Shown piece by piece: positions 21,961 to 34,100 of a stretch of DNA of 64,000 nt. A program made the translations under genes and the position numbers. Numbering within the stretch: position 1 is the stretch's first letter; each line of letters begins with the position of its first letter. The notes under the pieces were generated by a model. That model did no database searches, was not told the origin of the DNA, and was given only the letters and a program-made list of their open reading frames with translations. The DNA is from Macrocybe gigantea (Eukaryota; Basidiomycota; Agaricomycetes; Agaricales; Callistosporiaceae): contig SJRY01000120.1 in NCBI GenBank assembly GCA_011319805.1, forward strand, positions 124,001 to 188,000. Direction: 5' to 3'.

Positions 21961-22465
21961 ATGCAGGCCTCGCACTCGAGTTTCCCTTGCGCCTTGCCGC
22001 CTCTACCTTCTCAAAATGTCACTGAGAACGCCATCGAAAGCGTTTTGCCTAACGCTACCAGTGTCATCCCACCTCTCATCGACACGCCGTCCACGAACAT
22101 CGTCCAACACAGCCGCCGATCTCCCTGGCATCCTGGTCTCGACCCTTGCGCAATTGCCGCAGAGCACATCATAGATCATGACGATGCGCCTATTTGCGGC
22201 GAGCTCATCGCTCGCGGAGCATTATCCGAGCAACGCCCTGCCGTCAGCACGCTGGTCGACATTATAGAGGCGCTGTCCTTCCCGCCAAAGTATAAGAGGA
22301 AGGTACGCAAGTATCCACTCCTTGCGAGTCAAGGTTTGTGTCTCGATCTGTTTCTTTTCCTGACATCATGTTGATGTGAACTGCTTTTTCCAGTTCCCTA
22401 CTCGGCCGGACACGCCATCCTTGGCAAGCCAATTCCAAAGCTATCTTCAAAAAGGCTTGTTTTGA
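21961..22465 (+). CDS. Unknown 137-aa protein
   Basis: ATG 21961 follows a good TATA box. Exon 1 (21961-22302) and exon 2 (22394-22465) join in frame across a GT-AG intron to give about 137 aa. The sequence includes SVIPPLIDTPSTNIVQHSRR, PCAIAAEHIIDHDDAPICGE, and near the C-terminus STLVDIIEALSFPPKYKRKF. No signal peptide or membrane span is seen. I recognise no family. Directly after the TGA another frame continues with a plausible peptide (GYLARLSQSEGPGGYWKR), so a read-through or a base error in the TTTT/AAAAA context could extend the protein to about 160 aa. Confidence 0.5.
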
Positions 22466-22599
22466 GGCTATCTGGCTCGTCTCAGCCAGTCCGAAGGTCC
22501 CGGCGGCTACTGGAAAAGGACAACAAATAAATTCATGAGATCTATTCGCTTCCTGTCGCATTCATGATGGATGCATAATGTTGTTGCCCTCACGCTTCG

Positions 22600-23383
22600 T
22601 GAAGATGTGAACTGGAACAGCTTTGTGAGTAGGTTTTGATGTGCTGTGCATTGCTATTTTACTAATGCGTGGTGCCTTGAAATAACTACAACAGCACATA
22701 CGGACTTGCTTTCGTTGTTCCGAACTCTCACCGAGGGCGGACTTGCATCGCTCTGAAGGCATTTCATTTCCATCATCCCCACCGACTGGCAGTATCCCGC
22801 ACAGTAGACTTTGACATGAAAGTTGTTCAGAGCTGCAACGTCCGTCCGCACCGACGGCCAGAGCCTCCAAAGGAGTTGCTTTACAACTTCTCTGATTGAG
22901 CGGCTCCGAAAAGGGCAGATCATGACAGGGATGTATGTCAAGAGGCCATTTGTGCAGCATCTCAGAGTGTCTTGCACCAACAGAGTTTTTGCGGAATTTT
23001 GATATCATCGCGTAACATATTGGTGTCTTTGTATCGAGGAAGGTGACATTCCCACATCAATGCAACTTACAAAGAAAAAAAAATCTTGTTTGACAGCATC
23101 ATCACGAAACTTTGATTTCATGTTGTAAACCACAAAGTCCAGCTTCGTGTAAAAGTTGTGTGAATCTTTTACAAGTACAAACGTACGGCAGGTACGAGAT
23201 GGGATTGATTATACGAAACGACAGGTAAGCGGGGGGAGAAAAACAAAACTGTCGACAAAACCGAAACGATGATGGTAGACTACAAGCATTAGCTGACACT
23301 CTAGAGGTATACAAGTTCTCACGACAAGTCAGAAAGACTAAAATAAGGCAGTTGGATGACAAAAAGAAAACACGCTGTTACAG
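22600..23383. other. No supportable gene; probable 3' flank of the Zn2Cys6 gene
   Basis: Between convergent genes. The only frames are short or overlapping and lack domains. The region is AT-rich toward 23000-23340, as expected for 3' untranslated sequence of the minus-strand regulator. Confidence 0.4.
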
Positions 23384-26300
23384 TCACGAGAAGCCCAGCT
23401 GCTCAGCGAAGCTCTGCCACGTAGGATCCAGCATGGGGACGGGCTGATCAAAGATCGTCGACGTCGACAGCGAGGCGAGCGTTGGCGTGTGCGAATGCGG
23501 CATGCTGGACGAATGAGACGAGAGATGATACATGTGATGCGACTGACTCGGCAGCGAGTAGTAATCGCTCTCCTGTGCGCGAAGATCGGAGGTGACATTG
23601 CTGGCATGGTGCTGATGATGCTGATGCTGCTGATGTGGATGCGGTGGCGGCGCTGACACGAGCGTGTGTGGACCTGGTTGCTGTGCTGGAACGTCGAAGA
23701 AATCGTTCGAGCCCAGTCCGCCCATGTCGAACGTGCGCATGTCCTGGGCGATGGTCGGGTGTATCACGTCCTCAGAGGTGGGCTGCGTGCGGAGGTCGGA
23801 GAAGTAGACATGGTCGATCGGCGAGCCTGTAACGGTCACTGAGGGGGACGGCGAGCATTCTCCGGTGTCCGGAGCGCCCATTTCTGTAACGAGATGGGTT
23901 TTCCCTCCCAAGCGATCGAGCTCAGGGTGCGAAATAGCGGCTCCCGGAACGCAGCTGTTACTAAGCATCTCGTGGGCCTTTGAGTGCAACGACTTTATCG
24001 CGTCCTGTGGCGTCATGAGTTTCACATAACAGAGTCTTCAGAAACTGGTGTTACCATCAAATTTGCCGCAGGCTGACACGTTTGGGCAGCATCTTCGAAA
24101 AGCTTCACGAGGGTGTCCAGCTCCGACAAAGCGGATTGTGTCATGGTTGACGACGGAGCCCGAGTTACCAGCAAGCACATAACAATCTAAGAACAGGAAT
24201 GCGTTATTGCCATCAGTAAACTCTTTGCTGGACTTACGGCGGCCGATAACGCCTGAGACCAAGGTAGACTAGTTCTTGTAAGAGGATGAGGAGCGTTCTT
24301 CCATGCTAGTCGAAGGCCTTCGATAAGACGCCATGCAGAGCGATAGATGGCCAGCACAGATGGCACATATCGGTGTCGGGCTAAATCGCATGGCTTATCT
24401 CGCAGCGCCTGTGCAAAATATGCCTTGTGCAGGTTCAAAAGCGCTAACGAAAAGATCAGCCTGGGCATTGAAAAAATCGCAATAAGGGAAAATGTGGCTG
24501 ACTGGTTTCCTTGTTGGACAGGATCATCCAACGCTGCATATGCACCTCCAAGGACGCGGGAGGCGCGGGCGAGCGCTGATTCTCGTTCACGGGCCGCCAG
24601 TGCGGAGGGACAGGGAAATCGCGGACCTTGCGGTCCAACGAAATGATGACAGAGTACGGCGGAGGTTTTGATCCAAAAGCTGTTGTCAAAATTGAATGAA
24701 GGAGAGCAGTGTACTTCCAATTCCACGAGTGAACTGTCGTTCAAGGCGTCAGGAATGACAGAGACAGTATTTTGAACGTAGCGCTTACAGCTCATCTGCT
24801 TTTCTCCGGATATCTCGTCAACTAGCGAACTCTCATCACGGGGCAGAGGGCAATCGATGTAGGGAGTGCAGATAGTTGGCGGCCGGCCGAAATAGAGGCT
24901 CTAACAACAATATATAGATCAAACTCAGCTCAAACATATGAAGCCTATACTCACAGCCCAGGTGTCGAGAATGAACAACTGCCAGAACAGACGGGATCGT
25001 CGTTGGACGTTGCGTTCTGAGAGCTGCCACCGAGAGGCGTCCAAATCTATGCGAAAGGAGACACGTCAGACCAGTCAGAACGAAAATAAGCCCGATGCTC
25101 CTCACGCAAGCCAAGCTAGAAACGGATGACGTTCAGCATTTCGTGTACGTAAGGTTGGACGACGACATACACTGAGGCCCAATCGGACCGCATGTCCGAT
25201 GTACATCCATATTGAATTCGACGATTTCATATCGGCATCGACGAATTCAAGAAAGTAGGAAACATGTATCTAAGCGGTGCGTCAGTCGGGGTCTTGCAAG
25301 TGCGAGAAATCTATACGCACATATGCTTGAATAGATAGTCGGGTTGTTTGTGGGTTGAATCCTAATGCAGTCCGAGCTAGATAATAGTACTCTTGTGCCT
25401 CCACCGAGTACGGTGGCCGAGCAGGGTCAAACAAACACGCGATCCCAAACACAATGAAGAGCAATGAAAGAGAATGATAACATTGAATATTCTCAAATGA
25501 GCTGAAGCGAATAAATAAGTATATCACGATGGTGCAGAAATTTACGACGCACTCTGCTCTATAAACCAAGCCTAGGATTTCATCAAAAAGCTCGCGACGA
25601 GGTATCGGCGTAAACCTATATGCGTCAATACGGGATCTGATATTTCGTGGGTGACTCCTCACATGTACTGTCCGTACTCCTGGTATATCTCGCATAGGGC
25701 CGCGGCTTCTGATATAGTCGGTAGCATGCTGAAGACTTCCCGCCCCAGGCTCTTATCCATAACCATTGGATCGGGAAAGACAGGCTCGACAATGCGTTTA
25801 GACAAACGAGGCAAAGGCAAATCCGCCTTGAAAGGCAACTGCGACAGTGCCTGATGGTAATTCTTCAATTCTTGGACTCTGCTCACAGTCATAAAGCCGT
25901 AAACTCACTCGAATCAGATACTACGCAGATTGTCGGGTCAAATTTGGTCGGGACAGCGCTTTCAAAATTTTGGGAGAGTGGTACGAACCTCTGACCGGGC
26001 TGTTCTGCCATAAAAGCTGCTTTGCCCGCGAGCGCCCACGGCCAATGTTCCTGGGGAAGAAGCATTCAATAAAACAAAAAGATGTTTGGGTAGCTGGACT
26101 ACCATATGCGTCAATTGGATCGTCCTCCTCTGGGGAAGAAGTAACGCTTCCAGGTCGTCTTTCCGAGACGCGGACAGGTTCAGAAATAGGTGAAGCTGAG
26201 GAGCGGGTATCGGAGGCGGGAGTCAAGGGAGGTATTGGCTTCGGTATTAGAGGGGACTGTTGCGGGGGAAGGAGGGTGCTTGATTGTAGCAAGGGATGAG

Positions 26301-26832
26301 GCTCATCGGAGACGGATTTCTGCAGGGCGCGCAGAGCGTTCTCGAGCTCGCGCACTCGGATTCGCAGCTGCTCTATGCGATCATGAAGCTCCTCGGTATT
26401 TGCGAGAATCAGACGATTGCCCTTCCCAGGGGCAAGGCATCCTGAAATCCGTTCAGGACGCAGTGTGGCGGAGGGCACACGGCCTCAGAAAAAAAAAAAC
26501 GCACCGTCTGGACAAATGGAGCCACAGCCTCGAGAGACGCACTTCTCGCAGGGGACCTGCGCACAACGGCCAGATTGCATGAGACCGAGGATTAGAACGA
26601 GACCTCTGCCGCTAGCTCACATTTTTGTCGCAACGCAGTTTGAGTCTGCGACACTCGGCGCAAGAGGTGGGACTGCGTCATACACGAGCTTCAGGGCATG
26701 CATAATGCGCGCTGGAGGGAATACGCACACTCTCCCGGGTTTGCGCCGTATTTTGGTGGTCGTCTTATCCTTCACGTCGTCGCTTTGGCTCCCAGCCCTC
26801 ATTTGCTTCGTAAGCGGCCTTGATTTATCCAA
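23384..26832 (-). CDS. Zn2Cys6 fungal-specific transcription factor (XlnR-like architecture)
   Basis: A large minus-strand gene with many introns. The N-terminus (ATG 26832, or 26802) has KIRRKPGRV joined to PTSCAECRRLKLRCDKN and VPCEKCVSRGCGSICPDG, which together make the Zn2Cys6 cluster. A coiled coil follows: NRLILANTEELHDRIEQLRI and RVRELENALRALQKSVSDEP. Then come an intact conserved exon with YGTLAVGARGQSSFYGRTAR, the fungal_trans middle domain with YFLEFVDADMKSSNSIWMYI and GHAVRLGLSV, SRWQLSERNVQRRSRLFWQL, SLYFGRPPTICTPYIDCPLP, and a Gln/His/Ser-rich C-terminal tail ending at 23384. It should be a nuclear dimeric DNA-binding regulator. From family knowledge this type includes carbon-utilisation regulators, but the targets here are unknown. 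A secreted GH28 pectinase lies about 3 kb away; a link is speculative. Confidence 0.85.
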
Positions 26833-26846
26833 ATGTCGCCCCGCGG

Positions 26847-27134
26847 TCAGCGCTGTCGAAGAGAAAGCGATTCCAAGGAACTGTCGTGGTCGTGGGATGC
26901 CTTGTAGTGGGAAGGTGAGTAGGAAGTAGAGCTGGTTGCGGTGAAGGGATGGTAGGGTCTTTTCTGGCGGTGCCCAGACGCGCCGCGGAGCGTAACGGTG
27001 CTTGAGTTCTTGATCATCACGCCGATCATCATTCTCTCCAGGGCGGCAGAGTCGGAATCTGACAGCAGACGCAACAACTCCTCACGTGATCTGGGACCCT
27101 CATTGACCCACACTTTATCTTGATGTGTACCCAT
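26847..27134 (-). CDS. Possible small protein upstream of the Zn2Cys6 gene
   Basis: A 95-codon minus-strand frame from ATG 27134, just upstream of the regulator on the same strand. Its first half (SREELLRLLSDSDSAALERM, then MIGVMIKNSSTVTLRG) looks like a folded helical peptide. The second half is Ser/His/Tyr rich. It could be an independent short gene, an upstream exon, or a long upstream ORF in the regulator's leader. No family recognised. Confidence 0.28.
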   Translation of the reverse strand: MGTHQDKVWVNEGPRSREELLRLLSDSDSAALERMMIGVMIKNSSTVTLRGASGHRQKRPYHPFTATSSTSYSPSHYKASHDHDSSLESLSLRQR

Positions 27135-27766
27135 CCAAAGCGGTCTCTGATTCCATTCTTGTTGAACTAAGTGAAGAGTCGGTGTATTCTGAGTTTGGCA
27201 CGACTGTGCTGGTTCTCGAATTCCCCGGCCGGTCTTTCAAAATCACCGGATAGATCCCCTGGCTTTCGCTATTCTTGCCTCGGGCCGCCTGTGTAAAGGG
27301 CCTTCTTCGTGTCCCAGAATGGCGGACGCCGCTTAGACGCTAGAAAGTCTCGCTCCACAACCGGAGGTAGCAATAAGCCTCACAGCCTGTGTAAGCGAAA
27401 CATGTCTAGACATGACATAACCTGGCCAATCGCCAGGATTTCTCACTGTGACGCCTCGCAGACGCCTTCGGGCCTATCAGAGACATGTTTGGGAATAATG
27501 CTTCGGGGATTTCGGACGTCGAGTCATGAACGCAACAGACCTTTTAGAAGCAATTCATTTGTTTACTGCGGAAGCTGAAGAAAAGAATGAACATACGACG
27601 GGCGATGTGGGACGTCAGTGAAAAGGTTGCCAGACAAAAACCGTATTGTGAGATGCAAGAAACTATTGACAGAGCCATCGGCTAATTTTATCGCGAACAA
27701 AAACGGTCATCATTTTGCTCGACGTCGACCTTCTAGCTTCTCAAGATAAACGAGTTGCACGCTTTG

Positions 27767-29092
27767 ATGTCAACTCTCCGTTACAATACCTCCGCATTTG
27801 ATACCCTGCTAGCGTGTCTCATCCCACTAACCGTATTCCTCGTCTTTCTGAGATCGGCACCGCTGACGTGGAAAGATCTGCGTTCTCTCTTGTCGCTCGA
27901 TGCTCTCAAGAAGCCATCGAGCGGGCCATTCTCGCTCACGCGGGCTCATCAAGCATACGCGCAGTACGTCCGACTAGCGTCGTACGAACTTCACAAGAAA
28001 CGCGCGTCCTTCGGCAAGCTAGGCCCCGCGCACAGGCGCTTGGCCACCAAGATCGGATACAGCCAGAAACTCGACACCTTTCGAGAGGTGATCGATCTCA
28101 ACGCGGCCGTCACGAGGAACATCGCAGACCTCGCTGCGCGGGAGTTTGGCGTCGAGGATGCTGGCGGTGCCGTCAACCAAGGAGACGTGGGCAGAGTCGT
28201 GGAAGCCCTGAAGCACTTTGCGCGAGATTGGAGCGCTGAGGGCAAGGAAGAGCGCAAAAAGATATTCGAACCTGTTCTGGCTGTGCTCGCGCAGGAGGAT
28301 CCCGCTGAAAGGCTCAAGAAGAAGGTTCTGATACCCGGATGTGGATTGGGACGACTTGCATGGGAGATTGCGGAACTGGGTGCGTTCAGACTACGACACC
28401 TCAAAGTCTTGCGCTGATCTCGTCGTGAAGGGTATGATACGACTGCGAACGAATTGTCCTACTTTATGATTCTGGCACTGCGCTTCCTGCTTTCTCCAGA
28501 GATGACAACGGCTGTGGACCAACATACCGTCTACCCATTCGCACACTGGTTTTCACATCAACGAAGCAACGACTCTACTTTCCGGCCGATACCCTTTCCC
28601 GACGTCGTTCCGCGACTTTCGCCTAGATTTCATCTTCTAGAGACGGACTTTTTCACGATACCCGTTCCAGCATCTACACCTATACAATCGACATTTTGGT
28701 CAAAATCTGATATGACCAACCGGAAGCATACCCTTGAAAATACCGATCCCAGATATGATTATATCGTCACCCTCTTTTTCCTGGATACTTCTGTCAACGT
28801 GATAGCGACGATCCAACATATTCATGCATTGCTCCGCCCTGGTGGGACGTGGATCAATCTGGGGCCTCTATTGTGGATGTCCAGCGATCAGACTAGGCTA
28901 GAGCTCAGCCTCGAGGAGGTCCTCCAAGCTCTTCAAGAAGTCGGATTCAAACTGCACGATAGAAAAGCTGGAGAGCATGACGACCACGTCCAATGCAGGC
29001 GCTCTATCGATTGCGAATATACCCGTGATGCCAATTCCATGATGCGTTGGATTTACATGGCCGAATTTTGGGTCGCCACTAAAACTGCATAG
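27767..29092 (+). CDS. N2227/carnosine N-methyltransferase-like protein
   Basis: Exons 27767-28379 and 28431-29092 give 424 aa with no frame break. An N-terminal hydrophobic segment (TLLACLIPLTVFLVFLRSAP) suggests membrane anchoring. The body matches the N2227 family: SLTRAHQAYAQYVRLASYEL, YSQKLDTFREVIDLNAAVTR, the SAM-binding VLIPGCGLGRLAWEIA, then GYDTTANELSYFMILALRFL, VYPFAHWFSHQR, DPRYDYIVTLFFLDTSVNVI and LLRPGGTWINLGPLLW. The family includes the yeast Ynl092w and human CARNMT1 methyltransferases, which N-methylate carnosine-like or histidine substrates with S-adenosylmethionine. The substrate here is not determined. The intron splits the codon directly after EIAEL, just behind the SAM motif. 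Confidence 0.9.
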
Positions 29093-29232
29093 CCGTGTTC
29101 GCAGAACCCAGTGGCGTTGCGATGCCCGCAACACTGGGATATCCTTTGTTCAAAGGGAAAAAACAATGCCTTCCTCGCCTCATTGTGATTGTCTCCCAAT
29201 TTAGGAATTCAAAATTTTGTGGCCTCCAACGG

Positions 29233-29240
29233 TATATAAA
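29233..29240 (+). promoter_or_regulatory. TATA box
   Basis: TATATAAA, 80 bases upstream of ATG 29320. Position and sequence fit the core promoter of the 95-aa gene. Confidence 0.45.
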
Positions 29241-29319
29241 CACGGGCGCTTATGGTTTGTCTCTCCGTCAACGACGCCACCCGTGTAACCCTCCAGCTCT
29301 TCCACCAGTCTTTTGCAAA

Positions 29320-29607
29320 ATGCAGACCTACACCTACCACATCACCGAAACGTGCAAAATGGAGTTCTACACTAAATGGGAGTATGACGCCTTCCTCCAG
29401 CGCCGCTACGAACAAGACCTGAAGCGCAACAAGTCTCTGCGGCCCATTGCGGGGACGTTGCGTGTCGAGCGATACTTGAAAGCGCAGTCCACAACGAAGA
29501 AGGACGAGGGTAACGCGTCGGTAGAGTCGGCGGACAACACAGTGCGTCTTGTTGCTTTCGACACACTCCTTCTATATTCTGACCATCAGATGCAGGTGTC
29601 TGAGTGA
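29320..29607 (+). CDS. Unknown 95-aa protein
   Basis: A single-exon frame from ATG 29320 to TGA 29605-29607, with a TATA box at the right distance. It begins MQTYTYHITETCKMEFYTKW, continues with a charged segment (RRYEQDLKRNKSLRPIAGTL), and ends with hydrophobic LVAFDTLLLY. No signal peptide or cysteine pattern is seen. I recognise no family. The promoter and the codon-like composition favour a real gene over chance. Confidence 0.45.
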   Translation: MQTYTYHITETCKMEFYTKWEYDAFLQRRYEQDLKRNKSLRPIAGTLRVERYLKAQSTTKKDEGNASVESADNTVRLVAFDTLLLYSDHQMQVSE

Positions 29608-29987
29608 AGTTGAACTCGAAATACGCGACTGCTGACCCAACCCGATCATTCCCATATTATCCTATACCGGACGCGTGCTTTTTTGTTATTTGGTTTCTTG
29701 TGATAATATCAAGTCCGGTGTAATTACCCCGCATTAGAACTGAGAACGGATGTAGCTTGTGTCATGGCTGAACGTTTTGAGGGTCATCTACCAACTTGAC
29801 CGTCTTCAAACATGCAACCCAAATGTTCACTCAGTCTCGGCCATTGAACGGATAAGCGGCCTTTCAGTCTGGACGAAACTTGCAGCCTGCAGGCCCGTCG
29901 GACCGTTCGACAACGTCCTCGATGTTCACGTGTCAAGGGAAAGCCAATGCAGATATTTCGCCGAGGATCCGCCCATAGTGCCGACAT

Positions 29988-29993
29988 ATAAAT
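29988..29993 (+). promoter_or_regulatory. TATA box of the GH28 gene
   Basis: TATAAA, 41 bases upstream of ATG 30029, which indicates a very short leader for the pectinase gene. Confidence 0.45.
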
Positions 29994-30028
29994 TTCGAGA
30001 ATGCATAGATGACCGCTTGGCCGTGCCA

Positions 30029-32355
30029 ATGATGCATTTGTTAACGCTTTCAAGATCGTTGCTCTTGCTTGCTCACGTCTTCTGCACCGCGTCGGCGTGG
30101 GACACGTTCATCGTTCCTCACGCTGTGGGCCAAGACGACACGCCCGGTCTTGTCGCTGCCATTGCCAACTACACGACCGATTCGACCATTTTGTTCCGGA
30201 AAGGCATCACATATAACATCTTCACACCGATCAAGTTTCCGACACTTAACAATGTGGAGATACGCATCGAAGGAACTTGACTTATCCGACCGATATACCA
30301 ACCATTCAAGGTGAGCAAGGTCGATGAGATATGAACAAACAGAATCTTATCCTTGTACTGCACAGCCATTGTTGGATCATCTGTGAGTGATGTGCACATA
30401 TGGCTCTTTTTCTGCCCTCACCCAAGGCATAGAGTTTCCCTGGTGCATGGTCAACCGCTTTCCCTTGCTCAGCGGAACTCCCGAGTTTACACGCCTGATG
30501 CTAGGCTCACGTTTAGTGGGGGGAATAATGTCACGCTTCGCGGCTCTCTCGACTCCAAGTGGGGCTGGATCGATGGCCATGGTCAGGCAGTGCGTTCATG
30601 TGAATACGCACATCGTGCTGCGCTACATATTGACGCGCTTTTTGTTCGTTTTCTAGTGGTGGACTGCCCAAAACCAAGTCAACCGTCCCATGGAATCGCA
30701 TTCAGCAAAATATCCAACGGGGTGATTAGGGATATGAAGATATATCAAGCACGTCTTTTTCACACTTGGGATTTTTCTCAGCGTTTATATGCATTATGAT
30801 AGCCTGTCGCATGGAATTTCGCTACCAGCGGTTCTTCTAATCTGCATGCGTTCAATAACAGGATACACGCCGTCACGAACGATCCTTTGAACGTAGGTGT
30901 TCTCTATACCATAGAGGAGTAACTACGTCGCTGACTTCAGGATCACCCAGGCTTTCCCATTTAACACGTAAGTAACGTGGCTAGCTCTATTCCGAATCCA
31001 TGGTTTGAGATCCTATGACACAGTGACGGTAAAATCCCCCCCACCTGTTCTTGTTTTGTGCGTTTTACCCATCCCACGTTGAAGGATTCTCTGCTGGTGG
31101 CACGAATATGCTCTTTGAGGACAATTTCATTCAGAATGGCGACGACTGCATCACCGTCGGTAACGGCGCAAAGAACATTCACTTCAGGTGCGCGTCCGCG
31201 CTACTTGCAATGACACCGTTTCATTTCTTCCTTTCTCAAGAAACTCGTACTGCGAGGGAGGCCATGGTCTCTCCATCGGGTCTCTCGGGAAGAACGGTCA
31301 AGTGGCGGATGTCCAGAATGTCTTGTATGTCGCTGAACGCACGATACTGGGCCTAAAGCTGACAAGCTACTCTCTACCAGGATCGAGAACGTCTTCATGG
31401 TTTGTCATTCTCAAGCGATATGATTGGTGCGCTTCATAATTTGTGATAGAAAAACTCGTTGTACGGCGCCCGCTTCAAGAGCTGGACTGGTGGAAATGGC
31501 CTTGCCAGAAAGTATGCCTAAACCGATAGTGGTGCTTTCGGTGTGCTTACGGACTGTCAAGTGTTACGTGGAGGAATATCGTTTTCGAGAAGGTTCCGTT
31601 CCCGTGGGTTTGCACTGCATTACGGCGACACGAGCGAACACCTGACACATCCCGGAATTGAGATCTACATCACTCAAAAGTAAGAGGTTATTGCGCGTGC
31701 CAGGCTATCGTCACCGAATTCGTTCTCATTTTTTTTTTCCCGGCAAACAAGTTACTGGGACCAAGGAGTGAGCGACCTTTGTTCCAAGTTGACCTGACAA
31801 CAACAATCGAAACGCGCCTCCTTTGACGCAGGTCGGACCGCGGCCCAACGCGACGACCACGAACAACACGCACGTCCAGGACTTTTTGTTCCAAAACTTT
31901 GCCGGGACGATAAACGAGTGAGCGTTTTCCGCGCTCAGGGCTTCGGATCGTCGCGTCAGCGCTTAACCGCCTCTTCGTCTCCAGCACCCCTGGCTATGTC
32001 GAGGGCTCGTGCGTCAGCGATCCGTGCTGGTACTCTGTTCCCGGTGCCACCGGAACGGAGGTCACCATTTTCGACCTCTACCCTGGGACTGGTGAGGGCG
32101 TGTTTTCCCCCCCGTCATCCGAGCGCTTTCAATGAACAGGTTTCGTTGTTGCCTGCATAGCCACGAACATCATCGCAAAGGACATCTTCGCCACAACAGT
32201 GACCGCTGCGCCTGTCACCGTCATGTGTAATGACACCACCGTCAGTTTGCTATTATTTCGGTATGAAAGGGATGATGACGCTCGCTCAGGTCACCAACGA
32301 TATCGGCTTCAAATGCTGGAATGGGCCGTTTGTCCGGACCAAAGCGGGGTTCTAG
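30029..32355 (+). CDS. Secreted GH28 polygalacturonase (exo-type)
   Basis: Start MMHLLTLSRSLLLLAHVFCT at ATG 30029 is a signal peptide, cut near ASA-W. The mature enzyme starts DTFIVPHAVGQDDTPGL. GH28 parallel beta-helix landmarks follow: FSGGNNVTLRGSLDSKWGWI, GIAFSKISNGVIRDMKIYQ, F-NTDGF (catalytic Asp), FIQNGDDCITVGNGAKNIHF (Asp pair), EGGHGLSIGSLGKNGQVADV (catalytic His), ARFKSWTGG (the R-x-K substrate-binding pair) and an N-glycosylation-rich C-terminus ending KCWNGPFVRTKAGF. It hydrolyses pectin galacturonan outside the cell. About ten introns are present. The NTDG motif is spread over three exons, the middle one only 5 nt (31024-31028). One base is missing near 30273-30276 (GAAC, before LTYPTD); this is likely a sequencing error. 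Confidence 0.85.
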
Positions 32356-32636
32356 GCTCACCTTGTAGTTCACTGATGCCAATATAACACGATTCTTACC
32401 ACTCACGGTCAACACAAGTTAGTAGCGAGCATATATCATAGTTTACGGTTAAGCCTCAAAGTGGAGACCACCAGTGCAATAAATGATCATACAACATGTA
32501 CAAGGTTGGTGCAACCGACAGAGATCACATCACACAATAGCGACGGAATAGAGATAGAAAGAAAAGAAGGGAGACGATAGAAGGAAAATAGTGACGAGGA
32601 CGTCGATGTCGATAGAAAATGTACGTGATTCGTAAA

Positions 32637-33395
32637 TTAAGACCTTTCACCCCTGAGGCGTCTAGCCAAGGCGAGGTCCTTGGGTTGGCTATGATTACAG
32701 AGTGGATGAATCAGCAACCTAGCGGGGGCGCAAGAATGGGGTACGTACATGGTAACACGCTTGGCGTGGATGGCAGCCAAGTTGGTGTCCTCGAAGAGAG
32801 AGACAAGGTACGCCTCGGCGGCCTCCTGAAGGGCCATGACGGCGGAGGACTGGAATCGCAAGTCCGTCTAGTGCAGCGACGCAATCAGCAAAGCACGTCC
32901 GAGCTAGGGTTAAAAGAATGACCGACCTTGAAGTCCTGGGCGATTTCACGAACGAGACGTTGGAAGGGCAGCTTGCGGATCAAAAGCTCGGTGGACTTTT
33001 GGTATCGCCTAATCTCACGAAGAGCGACGGTACCGGGCCTGAAGCGATGGGCTTCTTGACACCACCGGTAGCGGTCTAGAATTGGAGGTGACAGAGCATG
33101 AGTCAGATTCAAGGACGACGAGGGCGGCAACGACAGCGAAGAGGATGGTGCTCAACGTACCGCTGCGGTCTTCCTAGCGGCCTTGGTGGCGAGCTGCTTA
33201 CGGGGGCTTTGCCTGAATGAAGGGAAGAGAATATGAGCACGAAAAGGCAGAATTGAAAATTTTTGGGTGGAAGGGGATCGGACCTCCAGTAGATTTGCGG
33301 GCGGTTTGCTGCGCGGAACGACGACGACGACGATAAGCAAGGCTGAACAAGACAGCGAGGGATGATTGAAAGGAGCATACCTTGGTACGAGCCAT
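32637..33395 (-). CDS. HHT1: Histone H3
   Basis: Six coding exons on the minus strand: [51 protein letters not shown] continuing to [26 protein letters not shown] continuing to HAKRVT, and [17 protein letters not shown] with TAA at 32637-32639. This is core histone H3 of the nucleosome, with the modified lysines K4, K9, K14 and K27 all present. One C is missing in each of two runs: GGGGG at 33202-33206 (between KAP and RKQ) and GGG at 33049-33051 (between KKP and HRF). In a near-invariant protein these are best read as sequencing errors. Histones H4, H2A and H2B are not found in the window, so the usual divergent H3-H4 pair is absent here. Confidence 0.95.
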
Positions 33396-34100
33396 GGATA
33401 AAACGTAGAAGGCGAATGTGTTAGCGGAGGTGAGGCGGTTGGAAGATCGACGGAGGAGCGCAAGTGGTGGGCGGGAAGAAAGAGGAGTGATGGGGGTGGG
33501 CAAAAACCAACTCGATACTTGTCTGACAACAAAAAAGCCCCCAGTTCTCACGGTCTTGGAATACGCACGAGCCACCGGAATCTGAGCACTTTCAGACTTG
33601 GAAGATTGGCCCTCCCGCATGTCGAGCGATTTTCGCCCATTTTTGACGCTTTTCCCCCAAAGTTGGGTGGGGAGAACAGTTCTTTCATTGAGAGGTGTCT
33701 AAAGGTGGTATCTGCGAGCAGATTGCTGCGATTCTGACACTGCAAGTGCGTTGAAAACGAGAGGGCATGCAGATGTTTGCACCTGTCGACGGTCTGTGCG
33801 GGTGCGAGACACAAATAGATGTAAACACATGACTCCGCGTCGGACTCAGCCATTGTCATTGAGCACACATTCCACTGTGTTCAGATGCACAGATTGTGTT
33901 CAGTATTGATGTGAAAACATGCTTTCATGCGGAGATAATCTGTATATTCCAGCAGCAACTCAGTTTCTTGATTTTGGACACTCTGCCTAGAACCCAAGCC
34001 CAGATAAGGTCTTACTCTGCCCAAGCCTTGCAAGGCTAGATCAAGCAGAATCTCGATTTCATGTGATTACTAAGGTCATTCTATATTAGGATGTTAATAG
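33396..34100. other. H3 upstream region without a supportable gene
   Basis: About 700 bases upstream of histone H3. No divergent H4 or other conserved gene is found. The frames present are short and overlapping, without recognisable motifs. Confidence 0.45.

Noticed and set aside
27309..27578. Plus-strand frame of 89 codons upstream of the methyltransferase
   Set aside because: It has no domain and lies in the likely divergent promoter between the small minus-strand frame and the methyltransferase.
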